Of a stretch of 64,000 bases of DNA, positions 47,433-57,035 are shown in pieces. The position numbers and the translations under genes are program-made. The notes beneath the pieces are model-generated. The model did no database searches. It was not told where the DNA came from and worked only from the letters and a program-made list of their open reading frames with translations. Each line of letters starts with the position of its first letter. Position 1 is the first letter of the stretch. Source of the DNA: Maritalea porphyrae (GTDB lineage Bacteria > Pseudomonadota > Alphaproteobacteria > Rhizobiales > Devosiaceae); the NCBI RefSeq assembly GCF_027213965.1, contig NZ_JAPWGX010000002.1:434001-498000 (forward strand). The letters are read 5' to 3'.

Positions 47433-49154
47433 ATGAGCAAAAGCCAAATTGATAAAGCAACACTTGCCCGCATGATCAAAGCGGGTGCGAACCAAGAACC
47501 GGCTGATCTGGTGATCAAAAACGTTCAGCTTCTGGACGTAATGACAGGCGAGATCAACACATCGGACGTGGCGATTGTCGCTGACCGGATTGTGGGCACC
47601 CATTCAACCTATTTAGGCCATCACGAAATCGATGGTGCGGGTCGTTTTTGCGTGCCCGGGTTCATCGATACCCATTTGCATATCGAAAGCTCACTGGTTA
47701 CCCCACTTGAATTTGACCGGTGCGTTTTGCCCTATGGAGTGACTACCGCAATATGTGATCCGCATGAGATTGCGAACGTTTTGGGGCGTGAGGGCTTAGA
47801 GTATTTTTTGGCCTCATCTGAACGTTCTGTGATGGACATTAAGATCAACCTTTCGTCTTGTGTGCCCGCAACGGCTTTTGAAACGTCTGGCGCAGAACTA
47901 TTGATCGATGATCTGCTGCCTTATCGCGACCACCCAAATGTTATTGGGTTGGCAGAATTTATGAACTTTCCCGGTGTTTTGGCCGCTGCGCCCGAGGTGA
48001 TCGACAAGCTACATGCGTTCCAAGACGGACACATTGATGGGCACGCGCCGTTGCTTTCTGGTGATGCGTTAAACGGTTATTTGGCCGCAGCGATCCGCAC
48101 TGACCATGAGGCCACCAGCGCCGCCGAAGCCCGCGAGAAACTTAGAAAAGGCATGGCGATTTTGATCCGCGAGGGGTCGGTTTCTAAAGACCTCAACGCG
48201 CTCGCTGAAGTCTTGGATGAAAACACATCTAGCTTCATGGCGCTTTGCACCGACGATCGCAATCCGCTTGATATTCATGAAGAGGGGCATTTGGATAGTC
48301 TTATCCGGCGATTGATCACCAAAGGCTGCCCCACCCATCACGTTTACCGCGCGGCCAGTACCTCCGCTGCGCGGATATTCGGATTAAGAGATCGCGGCAT
48401 GGTTGCACCGGGCTGGAAAGCGGACTTTGCGCTGTTGGATAATTTGGAAGAATGCCGCGTTTCGGACGTGATCATGTCCGGCGAATTGGTTACCGATGAA
48501 CGGTTTGCCAAACGCGAAATGGTTACCCCGGTTGGGCTGCTTTCTATGAAAGCAGAGCGTCAGACAGCTGAAAGTTTTAAGGTGCCTGTGAAACCTGGGC
48601 GTAATTTGACGCCGATGATGGGCGTAAAACCGGGCTTGATCCTCACCTTCCGCGAAGAGGGCACTTTGCCTGTTGAGGGCGGTTTTTTGCAGCCTGACAT
48701 CGCCCAAGATGCGGTGCAGGTTTCAGTGGTCGAACGGCACGGCAAGAACGGTAATATTGGACATGGATTTGTTAAAGGCTTTGGCCTCAAACGCGGCGCC
48801 ATTGGTTCCTCCGTTGGTCACGATAGTCACAACATCACGGTGATCGGTGCAACCCATGAAGATATGGCAGTGGCGACCAATCGCATCATTGAAATGCGCG
48901 GAGGTTTTGTGGTCGCAGATCAGGGCAAGGTGGTGGCCGAATTGGCACTGCCGATTGCGGGCTTGATGAGCGAACTTGCCTTTGAAGACGTGGCGCATGA
49001 ACTTGAGAAACTGCGCGAAGCTGCACACGATTTGGGTTGCGTCTTGCCCGAACCGTTCTTGCAGGTGGCATTCCTCGCCCTGCCCGTTATCCCACATCTA
49101 AAGATGACAGATCGTGGACTTTTCGACGTGGATAAGTTTGATTTCGTGGATTGA
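47433..49154 (+). CDS. Adenine deaminase (amidohydrolase)
   Basis: 573 aa, the usual length for the ADEC family. The metal-binding motif DTHLHIESSLVTP, the DPHEIANVLG segment and the C-terminal GHDSHNITVIGA are diagnostic. It converts adenine to hypoxanthine plus ammonia, feeding xanthine dehydrogenase. The ATG at 47433 is used; an in-frame TTG lies 6 bp before it. The ribosome site is weak. Confidence 0.93.
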   Translation: MSKSQIDKATLARMIKAGANQEPADLVIKNVQLLDVMTGEINTSDVAIVADRIVGTHSTYLGHHEIDGAGRFCVPGFIDTHLHIESSLVTPLEFDRCVLPYGVTTAICDPHEIANVLGREGLEYFLASSERSVMDIKINLSSCVPATAFETSGAELLIDDLLPYRDHPNVIGLAEFMNFPGVLAAAPEVIDKLHAFQDGHIDGHAPLLSGDALNGYLAAAIRTDHEATSAAEAREKLRKGMAILIREGSVSKDLNALAEVLDENTSSFMALCTDDRNPLDIHEEGHLDSLIRRLITKGCPTHHVYRAASTSAARIFGLRDRGMVAPGWKADFALLDNLEECRVSDVIMSGELVTDERFAKREMVTPVGLLSMKAERQTAESFKVPVKPGRNLTPMMGVKPGLILTFREEGTLPVEGGFLQPDIAQDAVQVSVVERHGKNGNIGHGFVKGFGLKRGAIGSSVGHDSHNITVIGATHEDMAVATNRIIEMRGGFVVADQGKVVAELALPIAGLMSELAFEDVAHELEKLREAAHDLGCVLPEPFLQVAFLALPVIPHLKMTDRGLFDVDKFDFVD

Positions 49155-49198
49155 GTTTTTACGCGCTGCTGTCGCGAAGTTTCGGCTCATCCTGCTTT

Positions 49199-49296
49199 GC
49201 GCTCACGCCGCGCGGGCACTTTTTGCGCTCACACCGCGCGGGCACTTTTTGCGCTCACACCGCGCGGGTACTTTTTGCGCTCACGCCGCGCGGGCT
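49199..49296. repeat. 26-bp tandem repeat, about 3.8 copies
   Basis: GCGCTCAC recurs at 49199, 49225, 49251 and 49277, exactly 26 bp apart. The unit continues R-CCGCGCGGG-Y-ACTTTTT; copies differ only at one or two positions, and the fourth is cut short. A period of 26 is not a multiple of 3. No spacers, so not CRISPR. Confidence 0.9.
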
Positions 49297-49404
49297 AGTT
49301 CCCCTGCACCTCGCGAGCATTTTTCATGCCGCCGTCACGCCTCTGGCGCTACCCCGGCACCCCCGCCAAATGGTGCTATGCGCAAGCGTCACCATCTTGA
49401 TTGG

Positions 49405-49488
49405 TCCCGGCTCGTAGGCCGGGACGGTGCACTGAAGAAAACTCGACTACCCGGACCGCCCCGCACTTGATGCGGGGTCAATAACCCC
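49405..49488. repeat. REP-like GC palindromes before the guanine deaminase stop
   Basis: Stem 1: TCCCGGC/GCCGGGA (49405-49411/49418-49424). Stem 2: CCCCGCA-CTTGA-TGCGGGG (49459-49477), a palindrome type I recall as common between alphaproteobacterial genes. Its right arm can instead pair as GGGGT/ACCCC (49474-49478/49484-49488). It probably ends or stabilises the converging transcripts. Confidence 0.65.
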
Positions 49489-49490
49489 GG

Positions 49491-50801
49491 TTAGTTCAGG
49501 CCGGCTTTCAAGGCCTCACCGGCCACATAGGTCTGAACAATCGCGCGGTCGTCGCCAATGGTTTGCAAGAGGAACAGTTCTTCTTCCAAGGTCGTCACGG
49601 TCTCCATACGCACTTGCATGGCTGGCGTGGCATTGGCGTTGAGCACCACGATATCAGCGTCAGTGCCTTCATCCAGTGTGCCGATTTTTTCTTGAAGTGA
49701 CAGCGCCCGCGCATTTCCCAACGTGATTTGATAGAACGACGTCAGCGGGTTCATGCGCTGGCCCTGTAGGTTGAGGATTTTATAGCCTTCATCCAGCGTT
49801 CTGAGCATCGAATAATTGGTGCCGCCACCCACGTCCGTTGCGATGGCGATCCGGCCCTTACCTTGTGGCCCGGCAACCCGGTCCCAATTGAACAGGCCTG
49901 AGCCGATAAACAGGTTTGACGTAGGGCAGAAAACCGCCACCGAGCCGGTTTCAATCATCGCGTCGCGTTCGCGGTCTTCAAGGTGAATGCAGTGGCCAAA
50001 AAGTGATTTCTCGCCTGCCAAGCCATAGTGCTGATAGATACCGAAATAGTCGCCCATTTCCGGGTAAAGCGAATTGGTGAATTCAATCTCGGCTTTGTTT
50101 TCACTTAAGTGCGTTTGAACGTGCAAATCTGGGTGCTTTTTGGCCAAGGCCCCGGCCATTTCCAATTGCTCAGGCGAAGAGGTAATGGCAAAGCGCGGGG
50201 TGATCGCATAATGGTTACGGCCCTTGCCGTGCCATTTTTCAATCAGTGCATTGGTGTCGTCATAGCTTGATTGGGGCGTGTCCCTTAGGGCCTCAGGCGC
50301 TTCGCGGTCCATCATCACTTTGCCGCCAAGCATCAGCATATTGCGCTTTTGCGCCTCTTCAAAATAGGCGTCGACGGATTGAGTGTGCACAGAGCAATAG
50401 GCAACTGCCGTAGTAGTGCCGTGGCGGATCACTTCGTCGTAGAAATGCCCAGCGATTTTCTTGGCGTGCGCCAAATCGCCAAAGCGTTGCTCTTCTACAA
50501 AGGTATAGGTGTTCAGCCACTCCAATAAGGACCCAGCGTAGGAACCGAGCACCTGCATTTGCGGGAAGTGAATATGGGTGTCGATGAACCCGGCCATAAT
50601 GATGTGCGGGCGGTGATCAATGGTTTGGACATCTGCAGGTGCGCTCTTGGCGATATCGGCAAATTCGCCTCGCGCCATTATCTTCCCGCCGTCAATCAAC
50701 AGTGCCCCATCTTCAAGATAGGTGTAGCAATCCTGGTCGTCGCGTGCTTTTGGCGCGTCGTTGAAACTCAAGACGCGGCCTCGCAAAATCTTCAAAGTCA
50801 T
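49491..50801 (-). CDS. guaD: Guanine deaminase
   Basis: 436 aa. The family signature GFIDTHIHFPQ has Zn ligands His76 and His78, followed by the SLLEWLNTYTFVEEQRF run. HCIHLEDRERD and TDVGGGTNYSMLRTLDEG complete the active site. It converts guanine to xanthine, entering the pathway at XdhAB. Last gene of the six-gene purine operon, 3 bp after puuD. Confidence 0.95.
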   Translation of the reverse strand: MTLKILRGRVLSFNDAPKARDDQDCYTYLEDGALLIDGGKIMARGEFADIAKSAPADVQTIDHRPHIIMAGFIDTHIHFPQMQVLGSYAGSLLEWLNTYTFVEEQRFGDLAHAKKIAGHFYDEVIRHGTTTAVAYCSVHTQSVDAYFEEAQKRNMLMLGGKVMMDREAPEALRDTPQSSYDDTNALIEKWHGKGRNHYAITPRFAITSSPEQLEMAGALAKKHPDLHVQTHLSENKAEIEFTNSLYPEMGDYFGIYQHYGLAGEKSLFGHCIHLEDRERDAMIETGSVAVFCPTSNLFIGSGLFNWDRVAGPQGKGRIAIATDVGGGTNYSMLRTLDEGYKILNLQGQRMNPLTSFYQITLGNARALSLQEKIGTLDEGTDADIVVLNANATPAMQVRMETVTTLEEELFLLQTIGDDRAIVQTYVAGEALKAGLN

Positions 50802-50804
50802 GTC

Positions 50805-52031
50805 TTATCCTTTTGAGGCGCTTTCAAACCAGGCGACCAGCACTTGGCGTTCTTCTTCGCTCATTTGTGTCACATTGCCCGGTGGCATGGCGTGGGTGCG
50901 CCCAGCTTGAATGTAAATCTCATGGGCATAGGTGGCAATCGCCACGTCATTATCCAAAATGACGTTTTTGGGCGCTTGGGAAACCCCTTCCCACGCAGGT
51001 TCTGCGGTATGGCACATGGAACAGCGCCCAATCACCGTGTCGCGCGCTTCTTCAAAGTGCGCATCGGCCATCATGATCTGAGCTTGTGAACTGGCCACCG
51101 TATCTTCAGTGATCCCGCCAATTTTGGGGTTGGTTGAAAGCCACATGATGGCAATAAACAAGAGCGCTGCCACGAACCATGTCCAATAAAGGCTTTCGCC
51201 TTTCATGTGTTTGGTGTTGAAGAAGTGGCGGATCAGCACACCGATTAAAAAGATCAATGCCGCAATGACCCAATTGAATTGCGTGGCAAACGCCAGCGGG
51301 TAGTGGGTCGACAACATCAAGAACAGAACTGGCAGGGTGAGATAATTGTTATGCACCGACCGTTGTTTGGATTGTTTGCCCAAAGCCGGATCTGGCGATT
51401 TGCCGGCCTTAAGGTCGTCTACGATAATCTTTTGGTTTGGGATGATGATAAAGAACACATTGGCCGACATAATGGTGGCGGTAAACGCCCCCAAGTGGAG
51501 CAATGCGGCGCGCCCAGTGAACAATTGTGTGTAACCCCACGCCATTGCGACCAGAACGACAAACAAAAACAACATCAAGCCGACGTCCGATTTGCCCATG
51601 GGCGACTTGCACAATTGGTCGTAAATCAGCCAACCTACGGTGAGGGATGCAACTGAAATCAAAATCGCAACGGGCGAAGAAACATCCAACACATTGCGGT
51701 CGATCAGATAGAGGTCTGCGCCCACATAATAGACGATGGCAAGCATGGCAAAGCCAGAAAGCCAAGTGGTATAGGCTTCCCATTTAAACCAAATCAAATG
51801 CTCGGGCATATTGGGTGGCGCCACCATATATTTTTGGATGTGGTAGAAGCCGCCGCCATGCACTTGCCATTCTTCGCCCTGCACGCCTTTAGGCAGGCTT
51901 TCATGTTTGCGCAGGCCCAAATCGAGCGCAATAAAGTAAAAGCTTGAACCAATCCAAGCAATGCCGGTGATCACATGCAACCACCTGATGCCAAAGCTTA
52001 GCCATTCAAAAAAAATTGCACTATCTGGCAT
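50805..52031 (-). CDS. puuD: Membrane-bound cytochrome c urate oxidase (PuuD type)
   Basis: 408 aa from the ATG at 52031, preceded by GGGGGGAAG. The N-terminal part has about eight hydrophobic segments (WLSFGIRWLHVITGIAWIGS onward). The C-terminal part is a class I cytochrome c domain: CSMCH at 337-341 and probable axial Met382 in HAMPPGN. PuuD oxidises urate to 5-hydroxyisourate, passing electrons through its own haem to the respiratory chain instead of making H2O2. The start overlaps xdhC by 11 bp. No soluble uricase is present, consistent with PuuD taking this step. Confidence 0.93.
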   Translation of the reverse strand: MPDSAIFFEWLSFGIRWLHVITGIAWIGSSFYFIALDLGLRKHESLPKGVQGEEWQVHGGGFYHIQKYMVAPPNMPEHLIWFKWEAYTTWLSGFAMLAIVYYVGADLYLIDRNVLDVSSPVAILISVASLTVGWLIYDQLCKSPMGKSDVGLMLFLFVVLVAMAWGYTQLFTGRAALLHLGAFTATIMSANVFFIIIPNQKIIVDDLKAGKSPDPALGKQSKQRSVHNNYLTLPVLFLMLSTHYPLAFATQFNWVIAALIFLIGVLIRHFFNTKHMKGESLYWTWFVAALLFIAIMWLSTNPKIGGITEDTVASSQAQIMMADAHFEEARDTVIGRCSMCHTAEPAWEGVSQAPKNVILDNDVAIATYAHEIYIQAGRTHAMPPGNVTQMSEEERQVLVAWFESASKG

Positions 52032-52863
52032 GTTCTTCCCCCCGAACAAGTGTATTTTTGGCCAGCTGCCCTGCCTGATCCAAAGTGGCGATAATTTCAG
52101 CCGCGACAAGCGCCGCGATAATTTCTGGTCGTTTGTCTTGAACTCTTAATCCACCTATCGGGCAAACAAGGTTTTTGGCGTCAACGCCACCATCATAGGT
52201 CTGTTTGAGCCAATTGGAAAAAACGCCCCGTTTCGTTTTAGAGCCGATCATGCCGACATAAGAGAATTTGCCAAGCGCGAGCGCTTCCCCGGCAATTAAA
52301 AAATCAAGCGCATGATCATGGGTGAGTACCACAACGGCACTGCCCGGCTTTGCTGTGCGCAACTCAGCCTCGGGCAAAGGCGACAAGCGATTTTCGACCC
52401 CTGATATATTGGGCAATTCATGTGCACGCTGATCGATCAAAACTGGATTGAGCGGCAACAGCGCCAAAGTTTGTGCCAGTGCTTTGCCCATGTGCCCGGC
52501 CCCAAAAATCAAAACATCTGATTTTGCATTTTGTTCAGCAAAATGGCGGATTAGAATATCTTTCGGGTTGGCAATCATTGACAAGGCAATTTCTACCTGC
52601 CCACCGCAGCATTGACCAATTTCTGGCCCAAGTGGCACAGTGCACGTCAATTGATGATGACCAAGGCGCAGCATTTTGCGCGCTTCGTCGATCATCATAA
52701 ATTCCAATTGGCCGCCACCTATGGTGCCGATCATTTCATGCGCATTGACCAACATCCACGCCCCAACGTCACGCGGCGAGGAGCCTTTGACCTTCGTGAT
52801 TTGAACGTCAATGGCTGGGCCCGCCTTCAAGAATGCCTGGAGCTGATGTTTAACCAAGCCCAT
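52021..52863 (-). CDS. xdhC: Xanthine dehydrogenase accessory protein XdhC
   Basis: 280 aa. It opens with VQITKVKGSSPRDVGAWMLV and continues TIGGGQLEFMMIDEAR and GQCCGGQVEIAL; a Rossmann part has IFGAGHMGKALA. XdhC binds the molybdenum cofactor, promotes its sulfuration and delivers it to XdhB. It starts 3 bp after the xdhB stop. Confidence 0.94.
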   Translation of the reverse strand: MGLVKHQLQAFLKAGPAIDVQITKVKGSSPRDVGAWMLVNAHEMIGTIGGGQLEFMMIDEARKMLRLGHHQLTCTVPLGPEIGQCCGGQVEIALSMIANPKDILIRHFAEQNAKSDVLIFGAGHMGKALAQTLALLPLNPVLIDQRAHELPNISGVENRLSPLPEAELRTAKPGSAVVVLTHDHALDFLIAGEALALGKFSYVGMIGSKTKRGVFSNWLKQTYDGGVDAKNLVCPIGGLRVQDKRPEIIAALVAAEIIATLDQAGQLAKNTLVRGEEHAR

Positions 52864-52866
52864 GCC

Positions 52867-55176
52867 CTATTCCCCTTTGAGCCTTTGCACCGCCATCAAA
52901 ATCCGTTCTGGCGTGGCGGGGGAATCAAGTTTTGGGCAGGTCTTATAATCAGCGACAGAAGCCACCGCCATCGACAAGGCTTCAAGCACAGAGATCGCCA
53001 GCATGAAAGGCGGCTCGCCCACCGCTTTTGAACGACGGATGGTGCGTTTTTTGTTTTCAGACCAATTCACCAAATTTACATTGAACTGACGCGGTCTGTC
53101 TGAGGCGACTGGGATTTTATATGTCGAAGGGGCGTGGGTTTTCAGCTGCCCGTCTTTTGACCACCACAATTCTTCGGTGGTGAGCCAGCCCATGCCTTGC
53201 ACAAATGCGCCTTCAACCTGCCCCTTGTCGATCGCTTCATTGATCGAGCGGCCCACATCGTGCAGCACATCAACGCGCTCAACAAAATACTCGCCGGTGA
53301 GCGTATCGATCACCACTTCTGATACAGCGGCCCCGTATGCGAAGTAATAAAAGGGTGTGCCTTTGCCCGCGTCGCGGTCCCAATGGATATCAGGGGTTTT
53401 ATAGAAACCCGTTGCCGAAAGCTGCACGCGATTCATATAGGCGGTTTTAACGAAATCTGCGAAGCTGAACGCTTGTTCGCCAACAATGACTTGGTTGTTA
53501 TCAAAGCGTACCTTTTCAGGGGCGACGTCATATTCTTTAACAGCAAAATCAATCAACCGTTGCTTGATTTTTTGCGCAGCGTCCGCTGCGGCCATGCCGT
53601 TCAAATCTGTGCCCGAAGAAGCGGCCGTTGCCGAGGTGTTGGGCACTTTGTCGGTGCGGGTGGCGGTGACTTTGATGGTGGAAATATCCACCTGAAATTC
53701 ATCCGCGACCACTTGGGCGACCTTGGTGTAAAGCCCTTGCCCCATTTCGGTGCCGCCGTGGTTGAGCTGGATCGTGCCATCACTGTACACATGCACCAGC
53801 GCGCCCGCTTGGTTGTACCAAGTGGCGGTGAAGGAAATGCCAAACTTCACTGGCGTCAGCGAAATACCGCGCTTTAAAACGCGGCTGGTCTTGTTGAACT
53901 CAAGCGCTGCGTCTCGTCGCTCTTTATAGTCCGCGCTTGCTTCGAGTTCATCAACGATGCGCTCAATTATGCTGTCGTCGACCACCTGGTGATAAGGGGT
54001 TAGATTTTTCCCCTCCCCGCCATAAAAGTTGGTGCGTCGAATTTCCAATGGGTCTTTGCCCAGCGCATAGGCGATCTCTTCAATCATGCGCTCGCCACCC
54101 AACATGCCCTGTGGTCCACCAAATCCTCGAAACGCCGTATTGGAAACAGTGTTGGTTTTTAAAGGTTGTGAACGCAGTTCAACGTTGGGAATGAAATAGC
54201 AATTGTCCGCATGGAAAAGCGCGCGGTCTGTCACCGGGCCGGATAGGTCGGCGGAAAAGCCACAGCGCGCCGCGAACTCAGCGTCGATAGCGTGGATTTT
54301 GCCTGCTTCATCAAACCCCACATCATAGCTCGCGACAAAATCATGGCGTTTGCCCGTAGCCACCATATCGTCGTCGCGGTCGGGACGGATCTTAACCGCG
54401 GCTCCATGCTTCTTGGCGGCGATGGCCGCCACTGCTGCGAATAAGCTGCCTTGGGTTTCTTTGCCCCCAAAGCCGCCGCCCATGCGGCGCACTTGCACAT
54501 TGACGGCGTTTGCTGAAACGCCTAATGCGTGCCCCACCATGTGCTGGATTTCGGTTGGGTGTTGGGTGGAGGAAAAAACGGTGACTTCATCATCTTCGCC
54601 CGGGATCGCCATGGCGATATGTCCCTCAAGATAAAAGTGATCTTGGCCGCCGATTTCCATTTCGCCTTTGATGCGCATTGGCGCATTTTCAAGCGCAGAT
54701 ACAGCATCACCACGTTTGAGCTTTAGGGGCTTGGTGACAAGTTCAGCGCCGTTTGCCTTAGCTGATTTCACATCCAGCAAGGGTGCTTCGCTGATATATT
54801 CAACTTTTGCCAATTGGGCGGCACGACGGGCTTGATCGCGGGTTTTTGCGACAACAGCAAACAAGGGCTGACCATAAAAGTGAACTTCACCGCGCGCAAA
54901 AATCGGCTCGTCGTGCAACCCTGTTGGGCTGACATCGTTTTCGCCGGGGATGTCGTCTTTTGTGAGCACATCCACAACGCCGGGCGCTTTGCGCACAGCA
55001 TCCAAATCCATTGATTTGATTTTGCCATTGGCGCAAGTTGAAAGTCCCAGATAGGCGTGTAGCGTGCCAGCGGGTTCGATCACATCGTCCAAATATTCGG
55101 CCCGACCTGAAACATGCTTATGGGCAGATTCATGCTCGATGGATTGATGTGTGCCGCCTTTGATTTGTTTGTTCAT
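52867..55176 (-). CDS. xdhB: Xanthine dehydrogenase molybdopterin-binding subunit
   Basis: 769 aa. The Mo-binding motifs MGGGFGGKETQG, NTAFRGFGGPQGML and the active-site Glu721 in KAVGEPPFMLAISV are present; CARTD-like KVTATRTDKVPNTSATAASSG is also seen. It hydroxylates hypoxanthine and xanthine to urate. Its start overlaps the xdhA stop by 4 bp (ATGA), giving tight coupling with the small subunit. Confidence 0.95.
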   Translation of the reverse strand: MNKQIKGGTHQSIEHESAHKHVSGRAEYLDDVIEPAGTLHAYLGLSTCANGKIKSMDLDAVRKAPGVVDVLTKDDIPGENDVSPTGLHDEPIFARGEVHFYGQPLFAVVAKTRDQARRAAQLAKVEYISEAPLLDVKSAKANGAELVTKPLKLKRGDAVSALENAPMRIKGEMEIGGQDHFYLEGHIAMAIPGEDDEVTVFSSTQHPTEIQHMVGHALGVSANAVNVQVRRMGGGFGGKETQGSLFAAVAAIAAKKHGAAVKIRPDRDDDMVATGKRHDFVASYDVGFDEAGKIHAIDAEFAARCGFSADLSGPVTDRALFHADNCYFIPNVELRSQPLKTNTVSNTAFRGFGGPQGMLGGERMIEEIAYALGKDPLEIRRTNFYGGEGKNLTPYHQVVDDSIIERIVDELEASADYKERRDAALEFNKTSRVLKRGISLTPVKFGISFTATWYNQAGALVHVYSDGTIQLNHGGTEMGQGLYTKVAQVVADEFQVDISTIKVTATRTDKVPNTSATAASSGTDLNGMAAADAAQKIKQRLIDFAVKEYDVAPEKVRFDNNQVIVGEQAFSFADFVKTAYMNRVQLSATGFYKTPDIHWDRDAGKGTPFYYFAYGAAVSEVVIDTLTGEYFVERVDVLHDVGRSINEAIDKGQVEGAFVQGMGWLTTEELWWSKDGQLKTHAPSTYKIPVASDRPRQFNVNLVNWSENKKRTIRRSKAVGEPPFMLAISVLEALSMAVASVADYKTCPKLDSPATPERILMAVQRLKGE

Positions 55177-56660
55177 GACAGCGCCTCCAAGGTTGCGGCC
55201 TGGTGCAGATCATCAAGGCTGATCGCATTTTCATCAGCATGTTCAAGATAGAACCGTTCAAGCAAATTTTGCGCGGCGGCCATGCGATAAGTGGCCGAAG
55301 CACGCCAATCGGAAAGGGGTTCGAAATCTTGTTCAAACAATTGCTTTGCGTCGGCAATCGAGCGCTCGGACCATGGCGCACCTTTTAAAGCGGCTTCAAC
55401 ATGTGACGCCCGTTTGGGCGTGCCGGCCATGCCGCCAAAGGCGATGCGGATATCACTTATGCGCCCATCGTCGATTTTGGCGCTGAATGCTCCACACAGC
55501 GCAGAAATATCTTCGTCGCGACGCTTTGAGATTTTGTAGCAGGCAAACAATTGATCTTCGTCTGGCAATGGGATGTGGATTTGCTCAACAATCTCGCCCG
55601 CAGCGCGGTCTTGTTTGCCATAGGTGATGAAGTATTTTTCCAGCTCCAATGTGCGTCGTTCATCGCCCTTGCGTAAGGTAATGGTCGCCCCCAAGGCAAT
55701 AAGAGGCGGCGGGGTGTCGCCGATGGGTGAGCCATTGGCGATGTTGCCACCCACGGTGCCCATATTGCGCACCTGTTCGCCGCCAATTCGGCGCCAGAAT
55801 TGAGAGAGCTGTGGCAAATGCTCGTCGATGGCTGCCAACATGTCTGTGTAACTTGCACCCCCATCAACGGTGATCGCGGTATCGCTCACCTCAATTTTGC
55901 GGAAATCCTTGAGTCGCGACGTAAAGATCACAGGGGAAATGTCGCGCATGAATTTTGTGACCCAAAGGCCCACATCAGTTGCCCCTGCAACAATTGTCGC
56001 TTCTGGATTTTGCGCATAAATGCTTGCGAATTGATCCAGGGTTGCTGGCGCGAAAAGCTTTTCCGCTTCGCTTTCAATTGCCAACATTTGATCATTTTGT
56101 AATGCGCTCAGGTTTTGCACCATTTGATCTTGCTCTGCGATTAAATAGTCCTCGTGCAGCTTGCCGTGTTCGCCAATATCCAGCGCTGCTTTGATGATCG
56201 GCTCGTAGCCTGTGCACCGGCACAAGTTGCCTTGCAGGTAGCGTTCAATCGTTGCCACATCCGGCTCAAGTTCGCTCATCCACATGGCATAGAGCGACAT
56301 CACGAATCCGGGCGTGCAGAACCCGCATTGGGAGCCATGATGGGTAACCATTGCTTGCTGGATCGGGTGCAGCGCGCCATTTTTGCCTTTTAGATGCTCG
56401 ATGGTGACCACATGACAACCATCAAGCGAACCAACAAATCGGATGCAGGCATTTACGCTTTCATATTTCAGCTGATCGCCCTCAAGGCGTCCCACCAGCA
56501 CGGTGCACGCGCCGCAATCGCCCTCCGCGCAGCCTTCTTTGGTGCCGCGCAGGACCTGGGTGAGCCGCAAATAGTCCAACAAGGTTTGGGTGACGGGCAG
56601 ACGATCAAATTCAATGAGTTGGTCGTTAAGCCAGAATTTTAGCGTGTGGCGCGTGGTCAC
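55173..56660 (-). CDS. xdhA: Xanthine dehydrogenase FeS/FAD subunit
   Basis: 495 aa. The first 2Fe-2S cluster is in GCAEGDCGACTVLVG, the second in HGSQCGFCTPGFVMS and GNLCRCTGYEPI. The FAD domain carries VAGATDVGLWVTK and GGNIANGSPIGDTPPPLIALG, followed by the CO-dehydrogenase-flavoprotein C-terminal domain. It passes electrons from the Mo site to NAD+. It starts 3 bp after the uraH stop. Confidence 0.95.
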   Translation of the reverse strand: MTTRHTLKFWLNDQLIEFDRLPVTQTLLDYLRLTQVLRGTKEGCAEGDCGACTVLVGRLEGDQLKYESVNACIRFVGSLDGCHVVTIEHLKGKNGALHPIQQAMVTHHGSQCGFCTPGFVMSLYAMWMSELEPDVATIERYLQGNLCRCTGYEPIIKAALDIGEHGKLHEDYLIAEQDQMVQNLSALQNDQMLAIESEAEKLFAPATLDQFASIYAQNPEATIVAGATDVGLWVTKFMRDISPVIFTSRLKDFRKIEVSDTAITVDGGASYTDMLAAIDEHLPQLSQFWRRIGGEQVRNMGTVGGNIANGSPIGDTPPPLIALGATITLRKGDERRTLELEKYFITYGKQDRAAGEIVEQIHIPLPDEDQLFACYKISKRRDEDISALCGAFSAKIDDGRISDIRIAFGGMAGTPKRASHVEAALKGAPWSERSIADAKQLFEQDFEPLSDWRASATYRMAAAQNLLERFYLEHADENAISLDDLHQAATLEALS

Positions 56661-56663
56661 TTT

Positions 56664-57035
56664 TTAGCTCCCGCGATAGGTTGAAAAGCCATAGGGCGAG
56701 ACGAGCAGAGGCACATGATAATGGGCGGTTTCATCCGCCACCACAAATTGAATAGGCACCACATCAAGGAATTGACCATTTTCAAGGATCACATTTTGCG
56801 CGGTGAAATAGTCCGACACATGAAAGCGCAATTCGTACCGACCTTTGCGCAGATTTGATGCATTGCGCATAGGTGCATCGCAGCGACCATCATTATTGGT
56901 GATAGCGGTCACGAGCGGCGTGGTTTTGTCCGCATCAAGATCAAATAACTCAATTTTTAGGCCTGCTACAGGGCAACCGCGAGCGGTGTCCAAAACATGC
57001 GTTGTAAGCTTACCGGTGGTGTTTAGATTGGTCAT
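56664..57035 (-). CDS. uraH: 5-hydroxyisourate hydrolase
   Basis: 123 aa transthyretin-like enzyme. LTTHVLDTARGCPVAGLKIEL carries the active-site His and the C-terminus is the diagnostic YRGS. It hydrolyses HIU to OHCU. First gene of the six-gene minus operon, divergent from the puuE-uraD fusion, whose decarboxylase half takes the next step. Confidence 0.95.
   Translation of the reverse strand: MTNLNTTGKLTTHVLDTARGCPVAGLKIELFDLDADKTTPLVTAITNNDGRCDAPMRNASNLRKGRYELRFHVSDYFTAQNVILENGQFLDVVPIQFVVADETAHYHVPLLVSPYGFSTYRGS

Larger units (their letters stand above)
49155..49490. other. 336-bp repeat-rich gap between convergent adenine and guanine deaminase genes
   Basis: No gene supported. From left to right it holds a 26-bp tandem repeat, a stretch without visible structure, and two GC-rich palindromes. 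An open frame through it (49114-49470) is rich in Ala, His and Arg and is repeat-driven, not protein-like. Confidence 0.7.

Noticed and set aside
49199-49296. CRISPR array
   Set aside because: The units are directly adjacent with a 26-bp period and no unique spacers, and no cas genes are present.
49114-49470. 118-codon frame running off the end of adenine deaminase
   Set aside because: It is created by the 26-bp repeat in a non-triplet period and starts inside the deaminase gene.
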